Below are positions 30,356 to 41,385 of a DNA stretch of 64,000 nt, in pieces. A program made the translations under genes and the position numbers. Source of the DNA: Odontocerum albicorne (lineage: Eukaryota; Arthropoda; Insecta; Trichoptera; Odontoceridae). The stretch spans positions 34,687,491 through 34,751,490 of the forward strand of contig OX463848.1 of NCBI GenBank assembly GCA_949825065.1, given 5' to 3'. The notes beneath the pieces are model-generated. The model searched no databases and was not told where the DNA came from. It saw only the letters and a list, made by a program, of their open reading frames with translations. How positions within the stretch are numbered: position 1 is the first letter of the stretch; each line of letters opens with the position of its first letter.

Positions 30356-32443
30356 TAGATATTTTACTTTCCTCCAAACCAGTATCGTGTACATTTTAAC
30401 TACTCCTTCTTATGTGATGTTGTTACATAGATATTTTACTTTCCTCTAAACCAGTATCGGGTACATTTTAACTACTCCTTCTTATGTGATGTTGTTACAT
30501 AGATATTTTACTTTCCTCTAAACCAGTATCGGGTACATTTTAACTACTCCTTCTTATGTGATGTTGTTACATAGATATTTTACTTTCCTCCAAACCAGTA
30601 TCGTGTACATTTTAACTACTCCTTCTTATGTGATGTTGTTACATAGATATTTTACTTTCCTCTAAACCAGTATCGGGTACATTTTAACTACTCCTTCTTA
30701 TGTGATGTTGTTACATAGATATTTTACTTTCCTCTAAACCAGTATCGGGTACATTTTAACTACTCCTTCTTATGTGATGTTGTTACATAGATATTTTACT
30801 TTCCTCTAAACCAGTATCGGGTACATTTTAACTACTCCTTCTTATGTGATGTTGTTACATAGATATTTTACTTTCCTCCAAACCAGTATCGTGTACATTT
30901 TAACTACTCCTTCTTATGTGATGTTGTTACATAGATATTTTACTTTCCTCTAAACCAGTATCGTGTACATTTTAACTACTCCTTCTTATGTGATGTTGTT
31001 ACATAGATATTTTACTTTCCTCTAAACCAGTATCGGGTACATTTTAACTACTCCTTCTTATGTGATGTTGTTACATAGATATTTTACTTTCCTCCAAACC
31101 AGTATCGTTTACATTTTAACTACTCCTTCTTATGTGATGTTGTTACATAGATATTTTACTTTCCTCTAAACCAGTATCGTGTACATTTTAACTACTCCTT
31201 CTTATGTGATGTTGTTACATAGATATTTTACTTTCCTCTAAACCAGTATCGGGTACATTTTAACTACTCCTTCTTATGTGATGTTGTTACATAGATATTT
31301 TACTTTCCTCTAAACCAGTATCGGGTACATTTTAACTCCTCCTTCTTATGTGATGTTGTTACATAGATATTTTACTTTCCTCTAAACCAGTATCGTGTAC
31401 ATTTTAACTACTCCTTCTTATGTGATGTTGTTACATAGATATTTTACTTTCCTCTAAACCAGTATCGGGTACATTTTAACTACTCCTTCTTATGTGATGT
31501 TGTTACATAGATATTTTACTTTCCTCTAAACCAGTATCGTGTACATTTTAACTACTCCTTCTTATGTGATGTTGTTACATAGATATTTTACTTTCCTCTA
31601 AACCAGTATCGGGTACATTTTAACTACTCCTTCTTATGTGATGTTGTTACATAGATATTTTACTTTCCTCTAAACCAGTATCGGGTACATTTTAACTACT
31701 CCTTCTTATGTGATGTTGTTACATAGATATTTTACTTTCCTCTAAACCAGTATCGTGTACATTTTAACTACTCCTTCTTATGTGATGTTGTTACATAGAT
31801 ATTTTACTTTCCTCTAAACCAGTATCGGGTACATTTTAACTACTCCTTCTTATGTGATGTTGTTACATAGATATTTTACTTTCCTCTAAACCAGTATCGT
31901 GTACATTTTAACTACTCCTTCTTATGTGATGTTGTTACATAGATATTTTACTTTCCTCTAAACCAGTATCGGGTACATTTTAACTACTCCTTCTTATGTG
32001 ATGTTGTTACATAGATATTTTACTTTCCTCTAAACCAGTATCGTGTACATTTTAACTACTCCTTCTTATGTGATGTTGTTACATAGATATTTTACTTTCC
32101 TCTAAACCAGTATCGGGTACATTTTAACTACTCCTTCTTATGTGATGTTGTTACATAGATATTTTACTTTCCTCTAAACCAGTATCGGGTACATTTTAAC
32201 TACTCCTTCTTATGTGATGTTGTTACATAGATATTTTACTTTCCTCTAAACCAGTATCGGGTACATTTTAACTACTCCTTCTTATGTGATGTTGTTACAT
32301 AGATATTTTACTTTCCTCTAAACCAGTATCGGGTACATTTTAACTACTCCTTCTTATGTGATGTTGTTACATAGATATTTTACTTTCCTCCAAACTAGTA
32401 TCGTGTACATTTTAACTAGTCCTTCTTATGTGATGTTGTTACA
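30356..32443. repeat. 72-bp minisatellite, 29 tandem units
   Basis: The unit begins TAGATATTTTACTTTCCTCT and ends TGTGATGTTGTTACA. Start positions follow 30356 + 72n exactly through n = 28, with no indels. Units differ almost only at two sites: CCTCT or CCTCC, and ATCGGG or ATCGTG (once ATCGTT). Units 1, 4, 8 and 29 are CCTCC/ATCGTG. A decayed 30th unit follows at 32444. Confidence 0.97.
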
Positions 32444-33124
32444 TAAATATTTTGTTTTATGATCCTTAATTCTGTTTTAATATGTAACTGTGTATCTTAT
32501 CTAATGAAAAATAAAAAAAATATATAAATAAAAATATATATTTTTAGTAATTACCATCAAATGGCAAAATTCGGAAAAATCTGATTTTTTATTAAAATAT
32601 AATAAAAAAATTGGATTTTATATTTTAACTGGAAATGCTTTTTCCACATAATCGAGAAATATGTAAGGGCCAAGATAAATTAGATACGAATATATCGGAA
32701 ATAGTTTCATCTTTTAAATTGAATATCTCGGAAACAGAAAAATGTAAATAACCAATAGTTGCCAACAACATGACGACACGTATAAGGAAGATTATCACCC
32801 TCATTCTCCAACGTCACTACAGTCCAAATCAGACCCTATACCCCTTCAGTCACGTCAATCCTGCACATCTGCTCACCCTTTATTCACATCATTGACATCC
32901 TTCTTCCCTTCATCAACCTTGTGCAGTCGGAGTCTTCCGATACTTGTTCGTCTGCCTGAATATTCATTGAGGGTGCTTTTCTAAGTTATTTTAACATAAT
33001 CTATAATTCAAATCTCTATATAATCATACAAAAAGAGAGCTTAATATCTCCATAGACAAGATATACTGCTTTGTGTTGTCTTGTTTTCCAAATTACACCT
33101 TCAATGACTCTCCTATAGATCTTT
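32444..33124. other. No feature seen
   Basis: AT-rich to 32760, then more balanced sequence without motifs. Confidence 0.4.
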
Positions 33125-33660
33125 CTTGTAGCGAGGAGGTGTAGCGAGATGTTGATCTCGTGGACAGTACTGACCAGTCTCAGGTCACCTTGAAAATACT
33201 CATCCCTGGTCTCTGACATCTCGAACTATTCAACTTTGGCTCCGAGTTGCTGTCAGTGCAAAGACAGCGGCTCCACCCCGAAAACTGCGTGGACCCACAA
33301 GCTAAACTTTGTTGGGAAAACAAAGGTTGGTAACTTCTGCTTTTGTGTTTCCCTATCCTCTTTCCTAGTGCTTCCAATTCCTATCCACATTAGTATATCC
33401 CAAAACTTTTATTTAACACTACTGTTCCCGATTAACAAGTGTACATTTCCTCTGGGATCAAGTAGCACACTAAAAAATACTATGTGTTAGCAGCAAAACT
33501 CACAATATATTCAACATGTATACAATTCCTATAACATCTACTAAAGTGCGGAAGGCAATGGAAAACCACCGCAATTTTTCTTCTAAAAAAAATCACATGA
33601 ATATGCTCAACAATTTGTGGGTCATCTTCCTCAACATTGAGGTCATGACGAAAAATAAGA
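33125..33660 (+). repeat. R5 repeat, long copy
   Basis: GACAGTACTGACCAGTCTCA, CTGACATCTCGAACTATTCA, CCCCGAAAACTGCGTGG, TCCTTTCC-, AACACTACTG, GGGATCAAGTAGCACAC, GCAATGGAAAACCACCGC and the end CTCAACATTGAGGTCATGAC, all in the same order as 38765-39290. Non-coding; about 500 bp long. Confidence 0.65.
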
Positions 33661-34059
33661 TTTTTTTAAGTTTACTTTTAAATTAAACATGTACTATTTA
33701 AAATATAATTTGATTGTAATGTTTCCATTGTTCATGATTATTGCTCCAACAGAATTATTTTTTGACCTAAGTAGAGCACTTTCGGAACACACCCCAAGTA
33801 TTCAATTATGTATAAAGTGATCGGCAATCACTTAAAACTGGAAATGGCGTGATGGTGAGCCGATGATCTAATATCTAAAGCCTTATTCTCGGAATAGGTA
33901 ATTTACGAACAGTCTTGTTACAAATATTGAGTTATTTAGAGATTCTCAATCCTATTTCTTTTTCAATATAAAAAATGATATTTGTATATCTTATTATCCA
34001 ATATTTAGATTAATCCACAATCAATATAACATATAACACAGACAGAAGTATTCAATCGA
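33661..34059. other. No feature seen
   Basis: AT-rich sequence. Confidence 0.4.
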
Positions 34060-34260
34060 GTAATTGAATTTAAGGATTTGGGGGTAACTTCTGAATCATG
34101 TCTAATATTTGCTAACCATGTTTCGCAGCTAGTATCAAACTTCTAAATTTTGTAATTGGAATATCTCAAGATTTTAATGGTATGGACATTCTGCGAAATT
34201 TGTATAATTATGTAATGCGCTCTAAATTAGAAATACGAGTATGTTTCAGAAGTTTGGGAT
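34060..34260 (+). pseudogene. LINE reverse transcriptase fragment (KDLGV...LEY region)
   Basis: Frames read FKDLGVTSESCLIFANHVSQ, then NFVIGISQDFNGMDILRNLY and NYVMRSKLEI. This is the conserved stretch after the reverse transcriptase palm in Jockey/CR1-like LINEs (LGV..D..L.F..H......A....G...R....F.......L..LY..LVRS.LEY). One stop follows VS. The Y of LEY is split by the TACGAGTA octamer at 34234. It may belong to LINE-A. Confidence 0.75.
34234..34241. repeat. TACGAGTA octamer inside a LINE reverse transcriptase motif
   Basis: The sequence TTAGAATACGAGTATGTTTC reads L-E-I-R-V-C-F. With 6 bp less it would read L-E-Y-V, the expected family motif. This supports a 6-bp insertion at TA, although no second copy is available here. 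Confidence 0.5.
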
Positions 34261-34494
34261 CTTCATTAACTGTTTCTTATTCTTTCTCCATTCATTCCTT
34301 CTGCCCAAACTATCTTTGATTGTTCTTCTTCATCCTATTTTATATGTCAGTCACATTCATCCTTATTTTTTTAATTCTGAATTCATGCGTATATGTTATT
34401 GTCACATTAAGATATTTCATTATGAACTATAAGAACAGGATATCTAAAAAAATGTTTAAACGATTCATATGGTTTTTTTTATTTATTTTACATA

Positions 34495-34665
34495 TGACAT
34501 GAAATATACATCATGGTAATTTAATTTTCGAAAAAACAACTGGTAATTTAATTTGGACACACAATTTTAATGGATCTGGGTTTGTTGCCCTTCATTTGTC
34601 GTGTCCCTATTAACCTAGGATTTCGCCTATATCTCAATGAAGACATATCATATATCATTAAAAAA
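34495..34665 (-). repeat. R2 repeat
   Basis: Plus-strand blocks: CGAAAAAACAACTGGTAATT, TAATTTGGACACACAATTTT, GGATCTGGGTTTGTTGCCC, TTGTCGTGTCCC, CGCCTATATCTCAATGAAGA. Confidence 0.65.
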
Positions 34666-34964
34666 TAAATCGATACTTCTTTCCGAGTTTATTTTTCAAA
34701 ACCCCGTTGCACATTCTCATCTATCTGACAAACAGTGACAATCAATTACATATGTATACATCACGCGAAATCAAACTCCTCACACTTCATCACTCCAGAC
34801 AGACTAAAACATTCATCACACAATATACCGCACATAATCATAAAAATAAAAACAAAAATATTAATATAAAAAAACACCACACTCAAGAGCTCACACAAAC
34901 CATGACGATTATGATTATAAGTTAAGTATTAATTAAGGCATATCTAAGATTAAAACTCCAAATT

Positions 34965-35240
34965 GAAATCCGTTCTGGTCTCTACACTGTTGATAACGTA
35001 AAATCACAAACATCACGAATCATTTGTTTTGGTATTTGGGCGCATTGTCTTTCAATAGCTGTTCTCAATTCATTAAGTGTTGCCGGTTTCATGCCATAAA
35101 CTTTATCTTTGGTGAATTCTCATAAAAAAAGTATACTGTCTGAGGAGCGTTGAAGATATTTAATGCTACGTCCAATTCATCTGCTCGACAATATTCACAA
35201 CGGTAGCCCTTCACATCACGATAATAGTGCTAGAAATAAA
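34965..35240 (-). pseudogene. Tc1/mariner-superfamily transposase C-terminus
   Basis: Minus-strand frames read RADELDVALNIFNAPQT, then DSILFL-EFTKDKVYGMKPAT, LNELRTAIERQCAQIPKQMI, RDVCDF. The order (F.W.F.KDKVY....T..ELR..I......IP..M...V) is the tail of the transposase type also found at 27781. Frameshifted; no terminal repeat identified. Confidence 0.65.
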
Positions 35241-35994
35241 AGTCCTCTTCATTAAACTACGAGTATATAACAATGTAACGTATGGTATGACAAATTCCTG
35301 TATCAAGTGCAAGTAAACGGCACGGTGTAAAAGTATGCATACATTTTTTTAGGATGCATATAACTCAAATTGAAGTGAAAACCAATTTCACAAAAATTTT
35401 ACTTTCTAGTATATTTCATCACAGGAAAAATATTCTCATAGATTTAAATTATGTAATATTAACACTTTTAATTACTCATGTTTTCGAATTCAGCACCCCA
35501 AAATCAATAAAGAACCCCAAAGACAATTAAGAATATGTTTATGAAATATAAAAAAAATCATAATTTCGCAATGTTATTATTTATCAAATGAAAAAAAGAT
35601 TGAGAGCCATTTGTTTACAAAAAAAATAATCTGACCGCAACCCCAAACAGATCGTTAAGCGTTCAATAAATCTGAGCAGACCGGTCAGCCGGTAATTTGA
35701 TTAGAATTAAAAGATCAAAGCGATTGTTTGGTTATTAAATTGATATTTGATAACACGTATTAGAGTGGACGTGGTTCCAAATGGAATATTGAAAATTGCG
35801 GTCGAGAGCAGCCGATCTATGAATAATCACGGCTTCCATTCCAAAAACTGGACTTTCAAAGTGGTGGAATGGTTATTATAATATTTTACCTGACGCCTTT
35901 GGATCAAACAAAAAAACTTTTCCTATAATTAATTTTACTTACTTCATTATTTTTATTTTATATACGGACATAAGGATTTTTTCACAATAGTGTA
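35241..35994. other. No gene seen
   Basis: The part at 35640-35870 is less AT-rich and unlike any repeat here, so it could be unique host sequence. Confidence 0.35.
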
Positions 35995-36440
35995 TTAGTA
36001 TCAATATTCATGTATTGAAATGAAACGAGGACAGGGAAAATTAATGAAAGGTGTCGGGATAAGGCAGTGTTAATAAGTGAACTGAGAAGAATATGTAGTG
36101 TATCGATGTATGACAAAATAAGAAATATAAATATTAAGGGGGAATGTGAGCTGAAAACTGATTCGTTACGTTGGGTGAAAATGAGCACATTGAGGTGATT
36201 TGGACATATTGAACAGATGAATAACGATAGACTGACTAAAAAAATTACAATGTAGACATTAGCGGAAATTTTGGAACATGACGACCAAGAAAAGTATGGT
36301 TGGACCAAGTGAATGGAATTTTAAAAGAATGGAAAATAAGCAGTAAGAGAAACACAACGAACTGTATGAAAAAACGTATGGATATGAAGGGGATGAAGTA
36401 AGGTTATCGTGATAGGAAAATTTAGCGCATATCATCTCTA
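35995..36440 (+). mobile_element. LINE-B 3' end
   Basis: Blocks ETRTGKINERCRDKAVLISE, LRRICSVSMYDKIRNINIKG, ECELKTDSLRWVKMSTLR-FG, then a GGACCAAGTGAATGGAATTT block and MKKRMDMKGMK. Stops and frameshifts. Confidence 0.7.
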
Positions 36441-36452
36441 CCGTTCCAAACA

Positions 36453-36661
36453 GACGACTACCTCCGTGGCCTAGTTGATAAGACGTCTGTCTCCTAACCC
36501 AAAGGTTGCAGGTTCAAATCCCGTTGGAATAAAGATTTTTTTTTAAAACATTGCAATCTGGTTTTCACTTAAGGCCTTATTAACATCTTTCTTGTTGGTT
36601 GGAAGAGATTACCATATGGCAATAAGTTCGCCTTTGTACTGTATACATTGTACTGTATACA
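36453..36661 (+). repeat. SINE1, most complete copy
   Basis: GACGACTACCTCCGTGGCCT, AGTTGATAAGACGTCTGTCT (A box), GGTTGCAGGTTCAAATCCCG (B box), then a T/A run and GCAATCTGGTTTTCACTTAA, GGCC. The tail is TTGTTGGTTGGAAGAGATTA, CCATATGGCAATAAGTTCGC and TGTACTGTATAC. RNA polymerase III promoter boxes are in the tRNA-like head. The 3' end runs into a tandem array. Confidence 0.85.
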
Positions 36662-36862
36662 ACACAATATAACAGATAAATGGAGTGACGTATATACCAC
36701 AATATAACAGATAAATGGAGTGACGTATATAACACAATATAACAGATAAATGGAGTGACGTATATAACACAATATAATAGATAAATAGAGTGACGTATAT
36801 AACACAATATAACAGATAAATGGAGTGACTTATATAACACAATATAACAGATAAATGGAATA
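36662..36862. repeat. 35-bp tandem repeat, about 5.7 units, at the SINE1 3' end
   Basis: Unit ACACAATATAACAGATAAAT plus GGAGTGACGTATATA, five units from 36662 and a partial sixth to about 36862. Its TATATAACACAATA matches the sequence following the SINE1 tail in other copies (46455-46475), so the array probably arose from the SINE terminus. Overlapping minus-strand ORFs here are artefacts of the period. Confidence 0.95.
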
Positions 36863-37489
36863 TCAATGTAAATATGGTTAGACCTTCAAATTATCCGACT
36901 AACCAAAGATAATATATATTATCGATTGGTGCATCAACTCTGATTGATAAACAATTTATTACAAAACTCCCAAAACAAATTTGACTGATAATAAAAAATA
37001 AATAATTAACAAGCGGAACATCGCTGATTCCTCTAAAGAAAAACTTTATAACTGTTCGAATAATTGAAAATATATTTCTTTAGGCACAGCCCGACAGTTA
37101 GTTGGCAGTTATCTCCAATCAATCTATAATGGTACTTAATCACAGGTTACAGCTAGAAAATTAATTAAATGTTGTCGCCTCGATCAATCCAATCTCAAAT
37201 CATTTTTCATACTCAAATTGAGATTCATTTTTGATTGAATTTCATTTGTATTAATTATTTTCTAGTTATCAAATAAAAATATGTATTTTATTTATGTTAT
37301 GCCTCACTCAAAGTGTATAATCTAGAAGAAATAACTCAACTCCTTTATATCTTCAAAAAATTCTATAACACTCCTGAAAAAAATCGCAACCAAAACGCGA
37401 ATAGTGGAAAAAAACTGAAGTAAGTTTGTTAACTTTGATTAGTTCAATAGACATTATACATACATATTCCTATTACACAATTTCGCTAA
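36863..37489. other. No feature seen
   Basis: AT-rich sequence. Confidence 0.4.
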
Positions 37490-37770
37490 CGAGATAGGCA
37501 GAGAAAACATAACACCAGACTCTCCTATTTCAACACACTCCTTAGTCTCTTCTACATCCACACACCTCTCATGCAACTTTTACGAATTCTCTGACTTTCT
37601 TTGTCTCCGATTTCTGTGACTGCTTACTTCACCTTTAGCATTTATTCGACTTATTTCAATATTTTTCTACGTCCACGTTCCAATCTTATACGTCATCAAA
37701 GTTAGCACCAAAATACTTTTGTGAACTATCATCTTAGCAGATTTTGATACTGTCCGGTTCGAGTATATAT
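37490..37770 (-). mobile_element. LINE-B fragment, minus strand
   Basis: The 37660-37770 part is the complement of the GGACAGTATCGAAATCTGCT...GTGCCAACTTTG...GAAACGTGGA segment at 39897. The 37490-37640 part corresponds to the end (AAGTTGCATGAGAGGTGTGT, GAAGAGACTAAGGAG). The middle is deleted. Confidence 0.65.
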
Positions 37771-38172
37771 AATAGGTGCCCTATTGACTTTGTTTCCTAT
37801 AGATGTACACCGTTCGATGTCCCTATTAACTCTTTCTTCCAACATCTGAGAAAATACTACCGAAATAGCAGAATTCGTCAACTTGCTCCGATCTTTCATT
37901 ATTCACCCATATATCGCATTTACTTTTCCTTTCACACTTTTTATCACCATTACTTTAGATTTTGCGACATTCATTCACAGATCGATAGAAAAGTACTTAA
38001 AATATTTTCGGAGCATGCGATGGAAGTTTGACGCTAATACTGAGCTGTACGAACTCTTCAATGAACCCTGTGATTCCAAATATACATGAAGATTTAAAGA
38101 AATTAATAGGTAGGATACATAAATTAAATGAAATAAGTTTTGTCCCCCAAAATGGCCAAGTAACAGGTACGC
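37771..38172. other. Unassigned, possibly more LINE-B
   Basis: Minus-strand reading is close to reverse transcriptase-like RMRSENIL-VLFYRS, but too decayed to call. Confidence 0.25.
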
Positions 38173-38215
38173 AACCGATCTCCGTGGCCTGGTTGGTAAA
38201 AAGTTACCGACATTG
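38173..38215 (+). repeat. SINE1 head, interrupted by LINE-A
   Basis: CGATCTCCGTGGCCTGGTTG, GTAAAAAG is the A-box side of SINE1. The sequence then switches to the LINE-A C-terminal region and resumes at 38495. Confidence 0.65.
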
Positions 38216-38494
38216 GCATATTTCAAAAAGCAACTGAAAAACTTTTGATTTCAATAATGTAACGTTTCATTCCCGATTTCCCTTTCCTCTCCACTATCCC
38301 TTCCGTTTTTGCCTTGATTGGTGGTAAATAACTTTTATTTTTATTATTTATACTGTTCATAAAATTTATGTAAATAAATAATGGTTTGAATAATTTTGCG
38401 ACCTATTTACTTTACTGGTTGGTTGGAAAGAAATGGTCACATAGCAAGAAGCCCGCCAAATCATTATATAATGAAATATTAAAATAAATAAATT
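38216..38494 (+). mobile_element. LINE-A 3' end inside SINE1, copy 6
   Basis: TTTCAAAAAGCAACTGAAAA (end of ORF2), ACGTTTCATTCCCGATTTCC, the 3' untranslated region with internal deletions, TGGTTGGAAAGAAATGGTCA, CATAGCAAGAAGCCCGCC and AATAAATAAATTA. Confidence 0.7.
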
Positions 38495-38640
38495 AGCTTG
38501 ATTTCCTCCCGGAAGGTTTAGAGATCAATTCCTGATGGTACCCGAAAAAAAAGTGTGCCAGTCTGGTAAAAGAAGTCTTCTGTGAACAATAATCATTAAC
38601 GCAATAATTGTGCTAGTGTTGTTCCTTCTTCATGTGCGGG
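38495..38640 (+). repeat. SINE1 remainder after LINE-A
   Basis: GCTTGATTTCCTCCCGGAAG, GTTTAGAGATCAATTCCTGA (B box), GGTACCC, then GTGTGCCAGTCTGG. It continues the SINE1 head at 38173 (compare GCTAGTTTCCTCCTTGAGGG at 28908). Confidence 0.6.
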
Positions 38641-38764
38641 GTAGTATTATCATCAGGTGCGAGACGAACCGTGCCTTTTAAAATGGTTCTAATGGCGAAG
38701 GCAAGATTGTCGGAGATAAATTTAATGTTGTGTCCCAGCCACACTATTCATTATGACCGAATTA

Positions 38765-39290
38765 CCAACTCGGATATTTTGAAGGGTAAAGCGAGATGTT
38801 AAGTAGTAGTACCTTGTGGGCAGTACTGGCCGATCTAGGGTCATCTAGAAAGTACTCAACCTCTGGTCCGCTGACATGTCGAACTCTTCACCTTTGATTC
38901 CAAATGCACGGATAGCGGCCGCACCCCGGAAACTGCGTGGGCTCGCAGATTTAACTTAGTGGAACGGTACAGAGACGGTCACTTCCGCATCTATGATTTT
39001 CCAATCCTCTCTCCTAATCCTTCTAACTCCTATCCACGTTAGTATTTCCAAAACATTTCTACAACACTCCTGATCCTACTAAACATCCACATTTCATCTG
39101 AAACCTAGTACTACACCCCAAAATACTAAGTATTGGCAGCAGGGCTCACAATATATACATGTATACAATTCCTACTGAAAGGCAATGGGAAACCACAACA
39201 CTATTTTTTTCAAGAAAACTGAATGAATATGGGTATACCAACAATTTTTGAGTCACGTTCCTCAGCATTGAAAACACGACGAAGAAGAAA
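38765..39290 (+). repeat. R5 repeat, long copy
   Basis: CTTGTGGGCAGTACTGGCCG, ATCTAGGGTCATCTAGAAAG, CTGACATGTCGAACTCTTCA, CCGCACCCCGGAAACTGCGT, ATTCCTACTGAAAGGCAATG, GGAAACCAC and CTCAGCATTGAAAACACGAC. The 112-codon ORF at 39223-39561 starts in its end and has no recognised domain. Confidence 0.65.
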
Positions 39291-39884
39291 AGATTTTCAT
39301 ACGAATAACAAGCCTGAAGAAGTCTGTCGAGTTAGTAGACCTGATTTAGGCAGGAAGGCAATGCCTTCAGTGGTATTTGATACTCTTAGTATGAACCTGG
39401 AAGCAATTAATGAAGGATCAAATTCAATGAGGATGAATCCTGGAGAGAACCAAAATAGTGTTCATATCCTTTATCTCCTAAATGTCCAAATTATCAAAAG
39501 TTCAAATTTAACATTAATTTACGATCTTTTTTTAGTTTCTTTTTATAAATGGATATCGTGATGTTTGATAACAATTACTTAGCCAACTTGATTCGGATAA
39601 TAAACGAGTTAAATATGAACACACTAAACATTGTTAACAAATTGAGTAATAAATAAAATATTTGAAATAAATAATATCTGGTTTCGTTGTTATCTTGTTT
39701 CAAGGTTAAATGCCGATTAAATTATAACACAAGTGAGACTGGTTTCACATTTGATATTTATCTCAATTTTGTTACAGCGAAAAAGAATAACAGTGAAATA
39801 GGAACGATGAATTATGTGTACCATTGATTGTTAAATGGTCATGTAGTTTTATTGCATACATAAATTAAGTCAATGGGACACTAA
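39291..39884. other. Unassigned, partly less AT-rich
   Basis: 39290-39460 continues an ORF (KPEEVCRVSRPDLGRKAMPS...) of unknown origin; the remainder is AT-rich. Confidence 0.3.
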
Positions 39885-40420
39885 AACATATATTTGGACC
39901 GGACAGTATCGAAATCTGCTAAGACGATAGTCTACTGTAGTATGTTGGTGCCAACTTTGTTGTATGGCAGTGAAACGTGGAAGTGGAAGAAGACTGAAAA
40001 GAGTCAAATAAATGCTATAGAAATGCGCGCTTTAATACATGGAGGGATGATGTATGACAGCACAAGCAATGAAGTTATTAGGGATGAATGTGAACTTAAG
40101 GCTAACGGGTTGAGTAAGATGAAAAACAGCACGCTGAAATGGTTTAGGCATGTGGAACTAATGAATCAAAAAAGACTAACAAAACAGAGGGGTAGTGCAG
40201 ATGTTAGTGGAAGGCGTGTGAGAGAAAGATTAAGGAAAGTATAGTGGGATTAAGTGAATAATATTCTGAAATAAAGAAAGGTAGAGAGTCAGAGAAATCG
40301 TAACATAGAAGTTGTATAATAAGGTGGTGGGTGTGGAAGAGGCTTAGGATGTGTGTCAAGATAGGAAAGTCTGGCACTCTTTTCGGCCTACCCCAACAGG
40401 GAGATGGTATGTATGTATGT
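39885..40420 (+). pseudogene. LINE-B C-terminal region, best preserved copy
   Basis: An ORF at 39894-40244 reads MLVPTLLYGSETWKWKKTEK, SQINAIEMRALIHGGMMYDS, NEVIRDECELKANGLSKMKN, STLKWFRHVELMNQKRLTKQ. This is the LLYGSE(T)W..........AIEM......G...D......IR.E.......L......L.WFGHV..M...RL.K tail of non-LTR elements. The frame is lost before the expected GRP..RW. The element ends in CTACCCCAACAGGGAGATGG followed by TATGTATGTATGT, a short tandem tail usual for such LINEs. The window holds about ten copies, all 3' ends. Confidence 0.85.
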
Positions 40421-40740
40421 AAATTATTCGGATGAAAACAAATTTAAAAAAAAGAAAAAGTGCTAAAATTATTAAAAAAAGGGACAGGCGTGTTTCTTCT
40501 ACGGAAACATTATCGAGTTTACATGTAGATCTTATTAACAAGTCTACTAACTTTGTTCTTAACCCAAAGGCGCAATTAATGGCGGCGAAAACAATATTGT
40601 CTCCCGGCCACGTTTTTCAACATGTCCGCATCATGCATTCGGATATGTTGAGGGAAAAAGAATTATTCAAGTAGAAAAAAGTTTTATGTGAATAAAATGA
40701 TAGATGTAAGTTTTTATGATAAAATTTGTTGATATAGTAT
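40421..40740 (+). other. Unassigned basic ORF 40432-40674
   Basis: 80 codons, lysine rich at the start (NLKKRKSAKIIKKRDRR), then ETLSSLHVDLINKSTNFVL. No family recognised. It starts inside the LINE-B tail, so the ATG is unlikely to be a real start. Confidence 0.25.
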
Positions 40741-40805
40741 TGTCCCCCGTCATCCGCTTGGGATAGGTTCCAAACACCCTCGCGGATGACGAAATCCACG
40801 GATAA
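40741..40805 (+). repeat. Tigger/MER-like MITE end
   Basis: TGTCCCCCGTCATCCGCTTG, GGATAGGTTCCAAACACCCT, CGCGGATGACGAAATCCACG, GATAATAG closely resembles the end of Tigger-type MITEs (CCGCGGGGGATTGGTTCC, then CCGCGGATxCxAAAATCCGCGGAT). The opposite end was not found. Confidence 0.5.
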
Positions 40806-41074
40806 TAGAAAACCCCTTTAATTACCTTATACCTACTTAAGTGTACCTATACTAAACAGCCGTTTTCTGTAAATACACTGAACACTCTTGTCTCTCTCTG
40901 TCTTATCTTTTATTTAATGTAACTGTACTGTAATAGTTACTCTTCTGTTACAGTATTGTATAAACTGTAATTAATAAATAGTGTACAATATTAAATAAAC
41001 AATAAATTGGAAAAAAACAATACAAAATGCACCGTACTCACCCTTATTCGTTGTTGTTATTGTGATAATGTGGT
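40806..41074. other. No feature seen
   Basis: AT-rich, possibly the MITE interior. Confidence 0.3.
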
Positions 41075-41125
41075 GATGTTTAGAGAGAAACTCCCCTCAA
41101 GGCACTCTAACTCGAAACTTGAACC
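41075..41125 (+). repeat. R4 repeat fragment
   Basis: GATGTTTAGAGAGAAACTCC, CCTCAAGGCACTCTAACTCG. Confidence 0.5.
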
Positions 41126-41209
41126 AACTAATATTAAACAAACCACGTATGGCTATAACAGCACCCTAGCGAATCATGTATAACACTTTCTTAATATAAA
41201 ATACAACCT

Positions 41210-41385
41210 TGTTGGATTATCGACAAGTGGCAATATTTACCAACCAACCAGAAAGATGTTTATGAGATCTTAAGTGAAAACCAGACTGAGAATCCCATTT
41301 ACCTTAGAACTGGGTTCCACCTGGAATCGAACCCGTAACCCACGGGTCGAAAGACAGACGTCTTACCAACTAAAGGGAAACGAAG
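41210..41385 (-). repeat. SINE1
   Basis: The minus strand reads TTAGTTGGTAAGACGTCTGT, CTTTCGACCCGTGGGTTACG, GGTTCGATTCCAGG, then GGGATTCTCAGTCTGGTTTT, CACTTAAG and TTGGTTGGTAAATATTGCCA. Confidence 0.75.

Noticed and set aside
30356..32443. CRISPR-like regular array
   Set aside because: The whole 72-bp unit is conserved, with no variable spacers, and the genome is clearly eukaryotic. It is a minisatellite.
36260..36420. Continuation of a LINE-B ORF as a gene
   Set aside because: Frameshifts and stops throughout; only the 3' end of the element is present.
36569..36866. Three overlapping ORFs of 78-86 codons with hydrophobic repeats (ICYIVLYTSLHLSV)
   Set aside because: They are readings of the 35-bp tandem array in three frames, since 35 is not a multiple of 3.
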